64,000 bases of DNA from Phragmites australis (GCF_958298935.1 NC_084943.1:19833001-19897000); one strand, 5' to 3'. Positions 23,835-36,120 are shown, numbered from the stretch's first letter. A program made the numbers and translations. Notes: generated by a model from the letters alone, not told the origin.

Positions 23835-24195
23835 ACTACGGCCGACCGAGCCAGATCGCTGATGAGGGTGTGTGTGTTGGAGTAGCGAGACAGCAGAAGC
23901 CCCTAAGGCATGACAACGAGACGGATGGGGAACACACCGGTGCAGCGGAGCTGCTCGTTCGCCTCCTTGTATTGCTCAAAGTACTCATGAACCCAGCCTC
24001 CAACTGCATTTTCATCAGCAGCTCCTACGCCTCTAGCCTATCCAAGAACATGCACTCCCCCGGTGCTCCTTGCCGGGAGCCGCCCCAGGCGCTAAGTTGG
24101 GCCTGAGCGTTGGAGCCATGGCAGCACAGGAGGAGAAGCAAAAGCAACATGGGGACAAAAAAGAAAAGTAGCAACACATAAGAGGATCTTACCAT
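23835..24195 (-). pseudogene. 11S globulin / glutelin-type seed storage protein fragment
   Basis: From an ATG at 24,195 the minus strand encodes MVRSSYVLLLFFFVPM and a long Leu run ending CCHGSNAQ, a signal peptide. Then comes QLSAWGGSRQGAPGECMFLD RLEA, close to the start of the mature alpha chain of legumin-like globulins. A stop follows; in another frame it continues WVHEYFEQYKEANEQLRCTG, then VFPIRLVVMP, a stop, and GLLLSRYSNT, which match the first cupin-barrel strands. The rest of the roughly 480-residue protein is absent. This is a 5' fragment of a storage-protein gene with at least one frameshift and two stops. Confidence 0.7.
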
Positions 24196-24256
24196 CATGA
24201 CTGAATTGATGGAGCTAGAGGGCAAGCAAGCAAATGAGAAAGTGATTTTGGGATTG

Positions 24257-24690
24257 TAACTCGGAGTGTGCATAGAGGTGAACAAGTTCGATCACATGAC
24301 AAAAAAAGTGTATAATTACGACCAGAGAAGGTACCGAGTTATGACCAGATAAGGTGTCGAGTTACGATCATATATATTTTTGTAACTGACCTATCTTGTG
24401 GATCGCAACTAGGATAGTAACTGGGGATGTACGCAAAGGTGAATAAGTTACGATTATGTAACAAAAAGTACATAATTACAACTAGAGAAGGTACCGAATT
24501 ACGATCATATATATTTATAGTAACTGACATATCTTATAGATCGTAACTATACTGTTTTTGAGATCGTAACTAGGGGTGTGTACAGAGGTGAACAAGTTAT
24601 GATCACATGATAAAAAGTACATAATTACAACTAAAGAATGTACCGAGTTACGGCCATATATATTTATAGTAACCGATTTATCTTGTAGAT
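24257..24690. repeat. Three diverged tandem units of about 145 bp
   Basis: Three units share ACATAATTACAACTAGAGAA, a GGTACCGA box, TTACGATCATATATATTT and AACTGACATATCTT. They begin near 24,257, 24,404 and 24,542, and the third is the most diverged. Confidence 0.7.
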
Positions 24691-24706
24691 CACAATTATA
24701 CAATTA

Positions 24707-24796
24707 TACATATATATGTATATATATATATATACACACACATATACATATATATATGTATATGTGTGTGTATATATATATATACATATATATGTA
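24707..24796. repeat. AT-rich near-perfect palindrome
   Basis: The two arms mirror each other: ACATATATATGTA, an AT run, CACACACATATACATA, then TATGTATATGTGTGTG, an AT run, and ACATATATATGT. The only offset seen is one extra TA dinucleotide in the left arm. It could extrude as a cruciform or be a two-sided microsatellite expansion. Confidence 0.75.
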
Positions 24797-24842
24797 TTCA
24801 CTTTATGTGATAGTTGCAGCACATGAAATTGTGAGAACTTTA

Positions 24843-25370
24843 TGTGATAGTGAATGAAAAGAATATATCTATTCCTAATGCTTGGGATGTGACTGATCTC
24901 AAGTTCACTTTTAGGAGACGTCTCGATGATAGGCTAATGCAAATGTGGTGTGACTTACTAATTATATCCCAATCTGTTGCTCTTACTAATGAAAGCGATC
25001 CTATCATCTGAAAATACAATTCTTCTGGTATTAACTCAGTGCAGTCAGTGTATGCTATTGTCAATTTTAGAGGAGTACTCCCCTTGTATATTTCTGCAGT
25101 TTGGAAGCTGTCTATTCCTCCACGCATTCACACATTTCTATGGCTCATATATCATAATAAGTTGCTGAAAGACAGCATATTACTGATCATACTTGGCTTT
25201 TCTGTTCAGAACAAGAAAGAATTACTCATTTGTTTTTTGAATGCGCTGCATCTAGAGCTGTTTGGACAAAATTATTTGAGTTGTTGCAGAAAAATGTTGG
25301 TCTTGATTATGTTACTATTGCTAAATGATGGATGCAATTAGGGTTGCAATATTTTCTTTTTTCACTCTTT
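24843..25370 (+). mobile_element. LINE (non-LTR retrotransposon) fragment, zf-RVT region
   Basis: One frame gives VWKLSIPPRIHTFLWLIYHN and KLL; after a small deletion another gives TDHTWLFCSEQERITHLFFE, then CAASRAVWTKLFEL. The pattern of Trp, Pro-Pro, then C-x-x-E-x-E-x-x-x-H-x-x-F-x-C is the zf-RVT domain found after reverse transcriptase in plant LINEs. It is truncated at both ends and frameshifted. Confidence 0.75.
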
Positions 25371-26185
25371 AGCCGTTAGGGTTAGAGAAAAGATTGCGTG
25401 TGAGAGAGAAATTGTTAACAACCCCAGTCACACCACTGCCATTTAGCTAAGCTCAACCAAGTACTAGATACATCATAGTAGGATCCGGTAGGTACAACTG
25501 AGAGAGACAAAATTTTGGATAAGCAACAAGCAAGTGAATCGAAGAAGGAAGAATAGGGATACATCAGGGAAGAAGTTAGATGGAAATCTAGAGGAAGAGG
25601 AACAAAGGAGGAGGAGAAAAACGGGGAAGAAGAAGCCGATTCGCTCTATTCTGTTCAATGACCATTGTCCATCGGTTGAATTAAGCTGCATTGTACCTCC
25701 CTTCCTGACAAACTCTGAGTTAGCTCTTCCATGTGTTGAACCCTATCTTGAAACTTGCAGCAACCAAGGTTACCGTGTCCTCAAAGCATCTTCGCGTGCC
25801 GTAGGAGTGGATGCCACTTCTTTGAATCCTTTAGTCAAAGCGGGTCTAAAAATTCTCAATTTGCACTGTTCCTTGCCATGTCGCTTCAGAATTATTACAT
25901 TGTTCCTTGTTCTGAAATTACAACACGTATCCTCCAGTTAATTTGCAAGGCTTAAGTGGAGTAGACAAGCAAGGTTGCAAGTGAACTTATCCGTCACAAG
26001 CAACACATCCTGGTACTTAGAATTGTGGTTCCTTCCTGCATAGTTATGGCATCTCATGTGTAAGAATCACTCACACAAACCTAGTTGTGAAGGCCTAACC
26101 CAAAAATCTTTTCTCTGGATCTTTTAATCAAAGCAGTTTCACAAAATCCACCACACTTCCACTACTTTGCTAATTCACATCCTAG
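25371..26185. other. Unassigned low-copy-like sequence
   Basis: Two overlapping frames are open between 25,534 and 25,955, the first Lys/Arg/Glu-rich, but no family is recognised. It may belong to the decayed coding tract that follows. Confidence 0.3.
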
Positions 26186-26726
26186 ATATGGAAGTGGCAC
26201 ATACACACTCTTTGGAGCTCCAGAAAATAGCCCAGCAGCCATGGGAAATTCAGCATATTCGAGACTCATTGATATCACCACCATGCATTCCATGTACTCT
26301 ATAAATTTAGCAGGCATACACCTGATATTTCATCAAACTAGAGGCGGCCATGGGAGTTTTATGAACAACCCGAAGCACCACCTAATAGGAAACTGCTCAG
26401 GCATGTTCAAAGATGACCACGACATGAGCTACAACTTAGCACCACCACTTGTGAACTCTAATTTTGCAGGTAGTGGTCATGATTTCAGCTCAGCTTGCAC
26501 CACCTCTGAGTTAACTCCCAACAAGAACATACATTTACCTTTTTGTCGTGGTGTCCATGGAGGTAATTGCAGCTGATCTCATTCCCAACGACCATCCAAC
26601 TCAAACACTAGAAGGGAATCACAATTATGCGTCAGATCTTGGTCTTTCTTTCCAAAGCTATGCAGCAAACCAACCTGTACAACTTGATTTAGTTCTTCAT
26701 TTTCCTCCTCGAGTTGCCTTGGGCTA
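26186..26726 (+). pseudogene. Unrecognised decayed coding tract
   Basis: The first frame is open from before 26,241 to 26,576 (starting at ATG 26,241 it gives 111 residues). After a frame shift near 26,550 a second frame reads SMEVIAADLIPNDHPTQTLE, then ...SYAANQPVQLDLVLHF... and ends at a TAG near 26,726. Codon use looks gene-like. The LDLVL segment resembles an EAR-type LxLxL motif, but there is no DNA-binding domain to support a transcription-factor call. A possible further exon (acceptor near 26,833) is interrupted by the gypsy insertion. Confidence 0.3.
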
Positions 26727-26898
26727 GCACTAACTACTTTGCACACACCTTCACTCTGCTACAAAAAAAAAAAAAACTACCCTAAGTTGGTTAGCCTATC
26801 CTTCTCATTACTTAGTGCTTTTATTATACGCAGGCGGCAATGCCAGCCATGGGTCTATTTGGTGGCAGAGCCAACCTTCTTGCTTCTGAGTGACAGAG

Positions 26899-28855
26899 TG
26901 TAACACCCTACTTTACAACCAAGCCTATTTATTTGAAAAAAATAGGAAATTTTGACAGTATTTCCTCTATAGAGAGGTATAACTGACCAAAAAAAATATC
27001 ACAGGCAGACAGAAACAGATATAACCAGCATATATATAGAGTCCGCCACGACGCTACCAGCGTCATACCACAACATAAACAAAAACAAATGACGGACCAT
27101 CAGACACACCACTTGTATACACCGGTTGAGCTATCGACATCGTGATAAGTTAGTGTGTGCAGCTACCGAGATCCATCCCCAAAATGCACGTCAACATCCA
27201 AACATACCTGTAAAGAAAACACGGGTGAGATTCGAAAATCTCAGCAAGTGAAAGGTACTTTAACAAAAAGCTATTTAGCCACAGTTGAATGTGCTAATAA
27301 TTCTAAATAAAAACTAGTAACGAAACAGACCGCCAACACTAGGAAAAATAGTTATGACTAAGCAAGTCCAACGATAACATTAAACATTTTAATATTCGGT
27401 TGGTATAAGCCTTCAGAGCTGCATATATATCTATATACAAGCTAACTAAAGGAAATAAGATTTGATGTGAATAATTCATTGAATTTCACAAGAAGCCATA
27501 ACCATGCATATGATATGCTCTCCTCACCTTTACCCCTCCACGGGTAACGTAAGGGTCATGTATATGATATGCTCTCCTCACCCTTACCCCTCCTCGGGTA
27601 ACGTAAGGGTGTGCACATGATATGCTCTCCTCACCCTTACCCCTCCTCGGGTAACGTAAGGGTGTGCACCGTATCCCTCCTCGGGTGACATACGGTACTG
27701 TACCGGTACGGTCGCGGCCAGAAGACGACGACAAACTTCCAATGCATGAGATGTATATGTATGACGTGCTTCAAGCATAACCAACATAACTTCCGGAATA
27801 TGCTTGAGACTTCAAAAAAACATTGCATACAACACTAATGAATAACTGCAGAATGGCATATCGTGCCTACTGCACTTCATAAATCAATCATCGAGTAAAC
27901 TTCTGGAAACGTAAACAACATAGTACCCAGCTCAGAATCAGTCATTCAGATTAGATGAATGCACTGTAATTAAAGAATGTAGGCAACCCAATATTAGATT
28001 AAAGCATAGTCATACAATACATTCACTTGCCTTTACCGACGATGAAGAAAATTCGATCAAGAACACCCGAAAATAGTACTACCTGTACAGGCATACTATT
28101 AGAACTAATATACATTTAAAACACATAAAATATGAAGCGTCAATTCTACATCTGAAAACGTTGCGTATACGCCTACATTCCGAAAAACTGAACAGACAAT
28201 TGTATCACATGAAATGATACACTATTTTCAATTCAGAGTCGAACTAAAATCTCACTAATTAGACTTCGCTCTGATGATCGAAATAAATACTTCGACTCGG
28301 ATATCGTATCTTCAAATCAATAATGATTATCGAAACGAAACAGACTATTGATCACATTAAATAATACGACAGGAATTGATTGATTTGATTTAGTCCAACC
28401 ACAAACATCTAAGAATTACTGAGGAATCACCTTCGAATGATTGACGACGAATCCGACGAAAATCCGAAATTTCCAACTTTTCCCCTTTTTCCCTTTTTTT
28501 TTCTTTTCTCTTTTTCTTTTCTCTTCTCTTTTGTTTTCTTCCTGGCTTCCTTCTTCCTGCGCTGGCTTCTTCAGCCAGCGGACTGGTGCTTGCTTCTTCT
28601 CAGTGGCTGGCATGGAGTGAACACGACGGCGGTGCAGGCGCGCGACGCTCGTCAGCGGCGCTACGGCGTCGTGCTGGCGGGAGCGACGGCGGCCGGCGGC
28701 GCAGCACCCGGCGGCAGCAAGCGGTCAGCGTGGCGGACGGTGGCGCAGGCACGCGGCGAGCAGCGGCAGCGACGGCGCGCAGGCCGGCGACGCAGGCTGG
28801 GCTAGCCCGGCGGACGGCGAGCAGCCCACAGCAGCGACGGGCTCGGCGCGCGACA

Positions 28856-28906
<51 letters not shown>

Positions 28907-29175
28907 CAAACGCGTGAAGATTCTGGATGGGACCGATCCATCCAGTACTTATCCCCTTTTTTATTTTTTTTTTCAAAACAACGAACGGTCTAGATTGATT
29001 AGACTTGCTACGGGTCACAAAATACCCGGAACGGACATATGAATAGCAAAACGGGTTCGTCTCGATGAGATGAACGCAACCACGGTCTCCGATCGGCCAT
29101 ACGAGCCACGGATCAAAAAGTCAAAATTCGGTCAAATCTCTCTCTTTTTTCGTTTTCAAAAAATTCAGTATTACA
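26899..29175 (-). repeat. Left LTR (3' LTR of the minus-strand element)
   Basis: About 2,277 bp, TGTAACACCC...TTCAGTATTACA on the plus strand. It contains a 53/54-bp tandem array, a pyrimidine-rich tract near 28,480-28,560, and a (CA)n(GA)n microsatellite at about 28,853-28,902. The block GGGTGAGATT near 27,225 is shared with the solo LTR at 43,787-46,099. Confidence 0.95.
27505..27695. repeat. Tandem array of 53/54-bp units in the left LTR
   Basis: Three full units contain TGATATGCTCTCCTCACC and CGGGTAACGTAAGGGT, at starts about 27,511, 27,565 and 27,618, followed by a partial unit. On the minus strand it encodes a repeated peptide (YVTRGGVRVRRAYH), probably a by-product. Confidence 0.85.
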
Positions 29176-29200
29176 TTCTCCCCCCCCCCCCCCTTAAAGG
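29176..29200 (-). other. Polypurine tract of the gypsy element
   Basis: On the minus strand, CCTTTAAGG is followed by a run of about 14 G and then AGAA, directly before the 3' LTR. This is where plus-strand DNA synthesis would be primed. Confidence 0.75.
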
Positions 29201-29558
29201 AATTCGTCCCCGAATTCTGCCGCTTCAATAGCAATTATGAAATGGAGGTAAAAAAAATATTTCAAAACTTATGACTCACTAGTCTCAAAGAGCTCAGGAT
29301 ACTCTTTGCGCATTTGTTCTTCAAGTTCCCGAGTTGCTTCTCGTTTTGATTGATTTGTTCAAAGGACTCTCACAAACTTGATAGTCCTCCTCCTCATAAC
29401 TCGCTCTGAGGAGCCCGGAATACGTATCGGGTGTCACTTTACGATCAGATCTTTCTCTATCGTGATCGATTCAACATCAATTTTATGCTCAGGGTCTCTC
29501 AGCTATTTTTTTAGCATAGAAACATTGGAGACATAGATACTCCACTCATCGAGCCTGG

Positions 29559-31233
29559 TTATTCAAGATAGTAAAACCAACCGCTTACTCGGGTTGTGAT
29601 TAGAAATGGTCCAATGTACCTCGGGCTAAATTTCCCAGAGGTACCAAAACGTACAATACTTTTGGTTGGCGACACCCCAAGAAGAACATGGTCGCCAACT
29701 GCAAATACTAAGTCTCGTCTCCGGACAACTACATAGCTCTTTTGTCGACTCTGAGCAGTCAACAAGTTCTGATGTATTTGGTACACCTTCTCTAAGGTTT
29801 GTTGAACCAAATCCGGACCAAGTAATGATCTCTCTCCAACAGAATCCCAACACAAAGGGGAAACACACTTTCGACCATACAAGGCCTCAAAAGGAGCCAT
29901 CCGAATACTTGCTTGATAGTTATTATTATAAGCAAATTCTGCTAAAACTAGGATACAAATTTGGAATCCCGATCTGAAATGATCGATTTTGGCACACCAT
30001 GCAACCTCACTATTTCCCTGATATACAAGGGAGCCAAATCATGTGCCGAACTGGTTGTCTTCATTGGAATGAAATGTGCAGATTTTGTAAGTCTATCCAC
30101 GACAACCCAAAAAGCATCTCTGCCTCGAGGTGAACGAGGCAACCCAACAACAAAGTCTATAGTGATATGTTCCCATTTCCATTCTAGGATTTCTAAGGAT
30201 TGCATTAATCCTGCAGGTCTTTTATGTTCAGCCTTTACTTATTGGCAGACACCGCAAGCTGCAACGTACTTAGCAATATCCACTTTCATCCTTTTCCACC
30301 AAAATTTTTTGCTTTAGGTCTCGATACATTTTGGTTTCACCTGGATGAATAGTATAAGGAGTCCGGTGAGCTTCTCTCAATATATCCATTTTCACATCTG
30401 CTTTCTGTGGTACACAGAGACGTCCTCTAAAGCGTATTGCACTATACTCATTCACACTAAACTCTTTTAATTTTCCTGCTAAAATTCTCTTTTGAACTTC
30501 TAAAAGAAGACAATCATGCTGTTGAGCTTCACGAATATGCTCAGGTATAGTAGACTAAATAAACATTTGAGTCCCCTTCTGTATTGTACTAGTAAAACAA
30601 AAAGAAATCTTCATCCGGCTCAAATCCAACAATATAGACATTACAGTTTTTAGAAACACCTATTATGCTAAGAGCATCTGCTACCACATTTGTCTTTCCT
30701 GGATGATACTGAAATGTCAGATCATAGCCTTTGATTAATTCTAACCATCTTCGCTGTCTCAAATTCAAATCTCTTTGACTGAAAATATACTTGAGACTCT
30801 TATGATCAGTGAAAATATCGCATGACTCACCATACAGGTAATGCCTCCAACTCTTCAAGGCAAAAACCACTACAGCCCATTCTAAGTCATGAGTGGGATA
30901 ATTCTGTTCATGAGTTTTCAATTGTCTAGAAGCATATGCAATTACCCGACCTTCTTGCATAAGGACACAGCCAAGTCCAATTCGAGAAACATCAGTGTAA
31001 ACTATGAAACGCTTACCACTCTCGGGCAAAGCCAAAATAGGAGCGTTCACCAACTTATTCTTTAATGTTTGGAAACTGACCTCACATTCATCAGTCCATA
31101 CAAATGGAACACACTTCTCGGTAAGTCTAATCATAGGCTTTGCAATAAAAGAAAACCTTGTATAAAATATCGATACTGGCCAGCGAATCCAAGAAAACCC
31201 TGAATCTCTGTTACATTGGACGGTCTTTATCAT
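29559..31233 (-). pseudogene. Gypsy pol remnant: RNase H and integrase
   Basis: In minus-strand order: the end of reverse transcriptase and RNase H (31,233-30,589), with [35 protein letters not shown] and [20 protein letters not shown]; the integrase zinc-binding region (about 30,400-30,230), with ILREAHRTPYTIHPGETKMY; the integrase core (30,205-29,948), with DFVVGLPRSPRGRDAFWVVV and a DxxSKF motif near the end; and the integrase C-terminus (29,900-29,559), with MAPFEALYGRKC and YIGPFLI. The segments are in different frames and separated by stops, so this is decayed. The RT catalytic YxDD segment is not in the recognisable part. Confidence 0.9.
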
Positions 31234-33815
31234 TTCGTTGCCTTCTCACTTTTAGAAGGGGAAACGAATCCAAGAACACACAACATTTCTGTTAATACTA
31301 TACAAGCTAATTATGAGACACTCTCTTCGACTAGTTCTAAAACCAAGACATTAGTTGCCCAGAAACATCCTTTTTGGTGGATGCAATCACACCAAAAATA
31401 TTATTTGGCTAACTCCACAAACTCGGGTCAAAACCCCAATAGGAATATAAACCTTCTTCGCTTCAACTTCAACTCTTTCACAGGGAGGATCAATTTAAAA
31501 TCTTTATGGTTCAGAATTAAAGAAACATCAACACTTCACCTCTTCTACCAACATCACTAACTCCAAAAAAAATACAAGTGCGGGTAGATCTACACAAGAG
31601 ACAATCACCACGTTAAGATATAAACCTCTAGTTGGTCATTCTCATCCCGATGTATCACCAAGTCTAGAAGGGGTGATCAAGAGATTACAACCACTTGCCT
31701 AATTCAATCCTTCTAAACATCTAACGACTTATCCTTCATGGTACAAGTTTAGACTTGCACTTTCCAACTTGAATACTAGAACACTTCCATCCAGAGGCAG
31801 TTGGACCAATAGATAAATTGTGTTGACCGGTACGTTCAGAAACATGCCAAACTGGCATACTAAGGAACTTCACATCTTGCTCACATTCCCATGCCAGTCA
31901 TACTATCGGTAAGCTACACCACAACTTCTTCAAAGTAAAATTGCATGCAAAAACATCCTCCTCAAAAGTTGAAAAGACATCGGTTAATCTAACCGACAAG
32001 ATGATCACTGCGGAAGGCTCATGGAGAGGGTTGAAAATATAACTTCTGAAAACTCAACCCTGTTAATCCAACTCCAATTTAATTATTTTGCGAATTTAGT
32101 TTAGCAAGCATCATTTGCAACACCAGGTTTACCGTCAACGGGTTGAGCGTTAGCATATAATGCTTCTCTCCGGGTCCTTAGAAGGCATACCCTCTCCGAA
32201 ACAGCAACAAAACTACAAAGATACACCCCAATGGTTCATCCTCTTTCACAACACTCCTTTAAACAGGAGAGCAACCCTTAGCTCCCAAACATAACTTTAA
32301 TTTCAGCACTTAAATTCTGGAATAAACTCCACTATTTACAATGCTCTTCCCTCAAACCAGAGTTTAGATAAAACCGATTTTAAGCTATTCTCAAAACACG
32401 TATTGACATCTTAGCGACCAAGCACGTAGAGTATCGCTTTATGTAACAGCAGATATTTACTCCCAATAGGAACAAACTTCCAGTATGCAAACCTACCCAG
32501 ACACTTCCTGGCTAAAACTTCAGCTTAGAGAATAAACTGGAGCAACAAACACAAACCTGCTCCATTGCGGGAAAATCTTAAGCCAGGATCTAGCCACTTC
32601 TTCAGATCCACTCAATTCATGAAATCTAAGAAAGAAAGTCTCAAAGCAAACCACATACCAAGAACCACTCGAAGAATTGCTACAACAGGCTCTAGTGATA
32701 CCTCCGGTTACTTAGCCAGGAAAGATTCAAATAACCCTTATCTTCGGAATCTACTCGGCGAGTAGAATTTATCAGACTCAACTACCAACTCCCATAACGA
32801 CACGCCAACATAGCACCTCATAATGATGTTATAGGCCACAATTTTTCCGACAACCTCTAAACAACACCAACGCCCTAGGCGTCACTCCACTAGCGTCACT
32901 ACGACGCGAATCAGTCACTGCAACGCAATCGATGACTCCAATTCCCATAGCCAGTGGACTCTTCCACAAAGGCTAACTTAACAAAATAACTACCTCAAAT
33001 AATCATTTCACAACATGCATGGATATTCCAATTACAAAAGATTATTCTCAGATATTTAAGAAACTGACACGTAAGATATGTAAACATCTCAACTTAAACA
33101 CGAGATGTTAACTAACCCTCAAAACATCAACAACTAGGGTACAAGTCTAGCAAAAGATTAGAAAAAACTCCCAGAACCCTATTAGGATCTCACTATCAAC
33201 ACATCTTCACACAATCGGTAAAAAGAACGCCCCGACTCCATGGGAAAAAGAAATCCTACACCATTCTAATGGTTAGGTTGAAAATATTATCACCTTATCT
33301 TCTATGGTAAGGCACACATCGATCCATTTCTCCGACATTCCGAGAACGAATAGTTAGAGTCAACGACATGGGGGCCAGTCCATCTCATACCCAAAATATT
33401 CGCTCTGTATGTGGATAATTGGATCGTAAACCTAACTCTTGGTCAACCTCACCTGGCAATGCAGAAAAGGCATCATGGGGGCCCTCCACTTAACCCATCT
33501 GCAGTGCCATACAACAATTATGCTATTGATCCTCTGAAGCTTCTCAGGTTCTAATGACCAAGGTAACCATTTTAACGCCCTGACAAATTCACCATTCCAC
33601 GGGAACTGACTCCAACAACTTAACAATATAGATCAATGATAAAACACTAAAGAATACGTGGACAATCAAACAAGTAACTTCAATAATATTTATTTGAGAT
33701 AGTGAACATAAGCGAACAAAGATAAACAAGACGTATGCAATGCAATGCATCCCATACCCATTCTATTTGTGCAAGTGTGTCAGGTTCATCATTCAATTAC
33801 CTAGGACCTAAAGCC
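31234..33815 (-). other. Interior of the gypsy element without recognisable gag, protease or RT front
   Basis: This 2.6-kb stretch lies where gag and the first half of pol should be on the minus strand. It has only short open frames and no CCHC knuckle, aspartic protease or RT motif that I can see. It may be decayed internal sequence or replaced filler. Confidence 0.5.
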
Positions 33816-33817
33816 TA

Positions 33818-33831
33818 GGCTCCGATACCAA
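33818..33831 (-). other. Primer-binding site of the gypsy element
   Basis: On the minus strand TTGGTATCGGAGCC lies a few bases after the 5' LTR. It matches the initiator-tRNA-Met complement TGGTATCAGAGC with one difference. Confidence 0.8.
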
Positions 33832-33833
33832 GC

Positions 33834-35786
33834 TATAACACCCTACTTTACAACCAAGCCTATTTATTTGAAAAAAATAGGAAATTTTGGCAGTATTTCC
33901 TCTATAGAGAGGTATAACTGACCAAAAGAAATATCACAGGCAGGCAGAAACAGATATAACCAGCATATATATAGAGTCCACCACGACGCTACCAGCGTCA
34001 TACCACAACATAAACAAAAACAAATGACGGACCATCAGACACACCACTTGTATACACCGGTTGAGCTATCGACATCGTGATAAGTTAGTGTGTGCAGCTA
34101 CCGAGATCCATCCCCAAAATGCACGTCAACATCCAAACATACCTGTAAAGAAAACACGGGTGAGATTCGAAAATCTCAGCAAGTGAAAGGTACTTTAACA
34201 AAAAGCTATTTAGCCACAGTTGAATGTGCTAATAATTCTAAATAAAAACTAGTAACGAAACAGACCGCCAACACTAGGAAAAACAGTTATGACTAAGCAA
34301 GTCCAACGATAACATTAAACATTTTAATATTCGGTTGGTATAAGCCTTCAGAGCTGCATATATATCTATATACAAGCTAACTAAAGGAAATAAGATTTGA
34401 TGTGAATAATTCATTGAATTTCACAAGAAGACATAACCATGCATATGATATGCTCTCCTCACCTTTACCCCTCCACGGGTAACGTAAGGGTCATGTATAT
34501 GATATGCTCTCCTCACCCTTACCCCTCCTCGGGTAACGTAAGGGTGTGCACATGATATGCTCTCCTCACCCTTACCCCTCCTCGGGTAACGTAAGGGTGT
34601 GCACCGTATCCCTCCTCGGGTGACATACGGTACTGTACCGGTACGGTCGCGGCCAGAAGACGACGACAAACTTCCAATGCATGAGATGTATATGTATGAC
34701 GTGCTTCAAGCATAACCAACATAACTTCCGGAATATGCTTGAGACTTCAAAAAAACATTGCATACAACACTAATGAACAACTGCAGAATGGCATATCGTG
34801 CCTACTGCACTTCATAAATCAATCATCGAGTAAACTTCTGGAAACGTAAACAACATAGTACCCAGCTCAGAATCAGTCATTCAGATTAGATGAATGCACT
34901 GTAATTAAAGAATGTAGGCAACCCAATATTAGGTTAAAGCATAGTCATACAATACATTCACTTGCCTTTACCGACGATGAAGAAAATTCGATCAAGAATG
35001 CCCGGAAATAGTACCACCTGTACAGGCATACTATTAGAACTAATATACATTTAAAACACATAAAATATGAAGCGTCAATTCTACGTCTGAAAACGTTGCG
35101 TATACGCCTACATTCCGAAAAACTGAACATACAATTGTATCACATGAAATGATACACTATTTTCAATTCAGAGTCGAACTAAAATCTCACTAATTAGACT
35201 TCGCTCTGATGATCGAAATAAATACTTCGACTCGGATATCGTATCTTCTAATCAATAATGATTATCGAAACGAAACAGACTATTGATCACATGAAATAAT
35301 ACGACAGGAATTGATTGATTTGATTTAGTCCAACCACAAACATCTAAGAATTACTGAGGAATCACCTTCGAAGGATTGACGACGAATCCGACGAAAATCC
35401 GAAATTTCCAACTTTTCCCCTTTTCCCCTTTTTTTTCTTTTCTCTTTTTCTTTTCTCTTCTCTTTTCTTTTCTTCCTGGCTTCCTTCTTCCTGCGCTGGC
35501 TTCTTCAGCCAGCGGATTGGTGCTTGCTTCTTCTCAGTGGCTGGCACGGAGTGAACACGACGGCGGTGCAGGCGCGCGACGCTCGTCAGCGGCGCTACGG
35601 CGTCGTGCTGGCGGGAGCGACGGCGGCCGGCGGCGCAGCACCCGGCGGCAGCAAGCGGTCAGCGTGGCGGACGGTGGCGCAGGCACGCGGCGAGCGGCGG
35701 CAGCGACAGCGCGCAGGCCGGCGACGCAGGCTGGGCTAGCCCGGCGGACGGCGAGCAGCCCACAGCAGCGACGGGCTCGGCGCGCG

Positions 35787-35834
<48 letters not shown>

Positions 35835-36115
35835 CAAACGCGTGAAGAGTCTGGATGGATCGGGTTGAGGACCGATCCATCCAGTACTTATCCCCTTTTT
35901 TATTTTTTTATTTCAAAACAACGAACGGTCTAGATTTATTAGACTTGCTACGGGTCACAAAATGCCCGGAACGGACATATGAATAGCAAAACGGGTTCGT
36001 CTCGATGAGATGAACGCAACCACGGTCTCCGATCGGCCATAAGAGCCACGGATCAAAAAGTCAAAATTCGGTCAAATCTCTCTCTTTTTTCGTTTTCAAA
36101 AAATTCAGTATTACA
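33834..36115 (-). repeat. Right LTR (5' LTR of the minus-strand element)
   Basis: About 2,282 bp and near identical to the left LTR. Differences include TA instead of TG at its plus-strand left edge, a shorter (CA)n tract, and about 12 extra bases near 35,862 (GGTTGAGGACC region). The 53/54-bp array is repeated at about 34,440-34,630. Confidence 0.95.
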
Positions 36116-36120
36116 CAGAG

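Larger units (their letters stand above)
26899..36115 (-). mobile_element. Full-length gypsy LTR retrotransposon (9.2 kb), gag-less
   Basis: Two near-identical LTRs flank a 4.66-kb interior. The flanks are CAGAG at 26,894-26,898 and CAGAG at 36,116-36,120, a 5-bp target duplication. Coding traces (RNase H, integrase) are on the minus strand, so the 5' LTR is the right one. A primer-binding site and polypurine tract are in the expected places. Gag, protease and the front of reverse transcriptase are not recognisable, so the element looks non-autonomous. The near identity of the LTRs indicates a recent insertion. Confidence 0.95.

Noticed and set aside
27505..27695. Regular direct repeats that might suggest a CRISPR array
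   Set aside because: Units are contiguous tandem copies without unique spacers and lie inside an LTR of a plant retrotransposon.
28586..29018. Open frames with Ala/Arg-rich and RERE/SLSL peptides (also 35,376-35,933)
   Set aside because: They come from GC-rich LTR sequence and a (CA)n(GA)n tract, and occur identically in both LTRs.
29180..29193. C-run as a G-quadruplex regulatory element
   Set aside because: Its place directly beside the LTR is fully explained as the polypurine tract of the minus-strand element.
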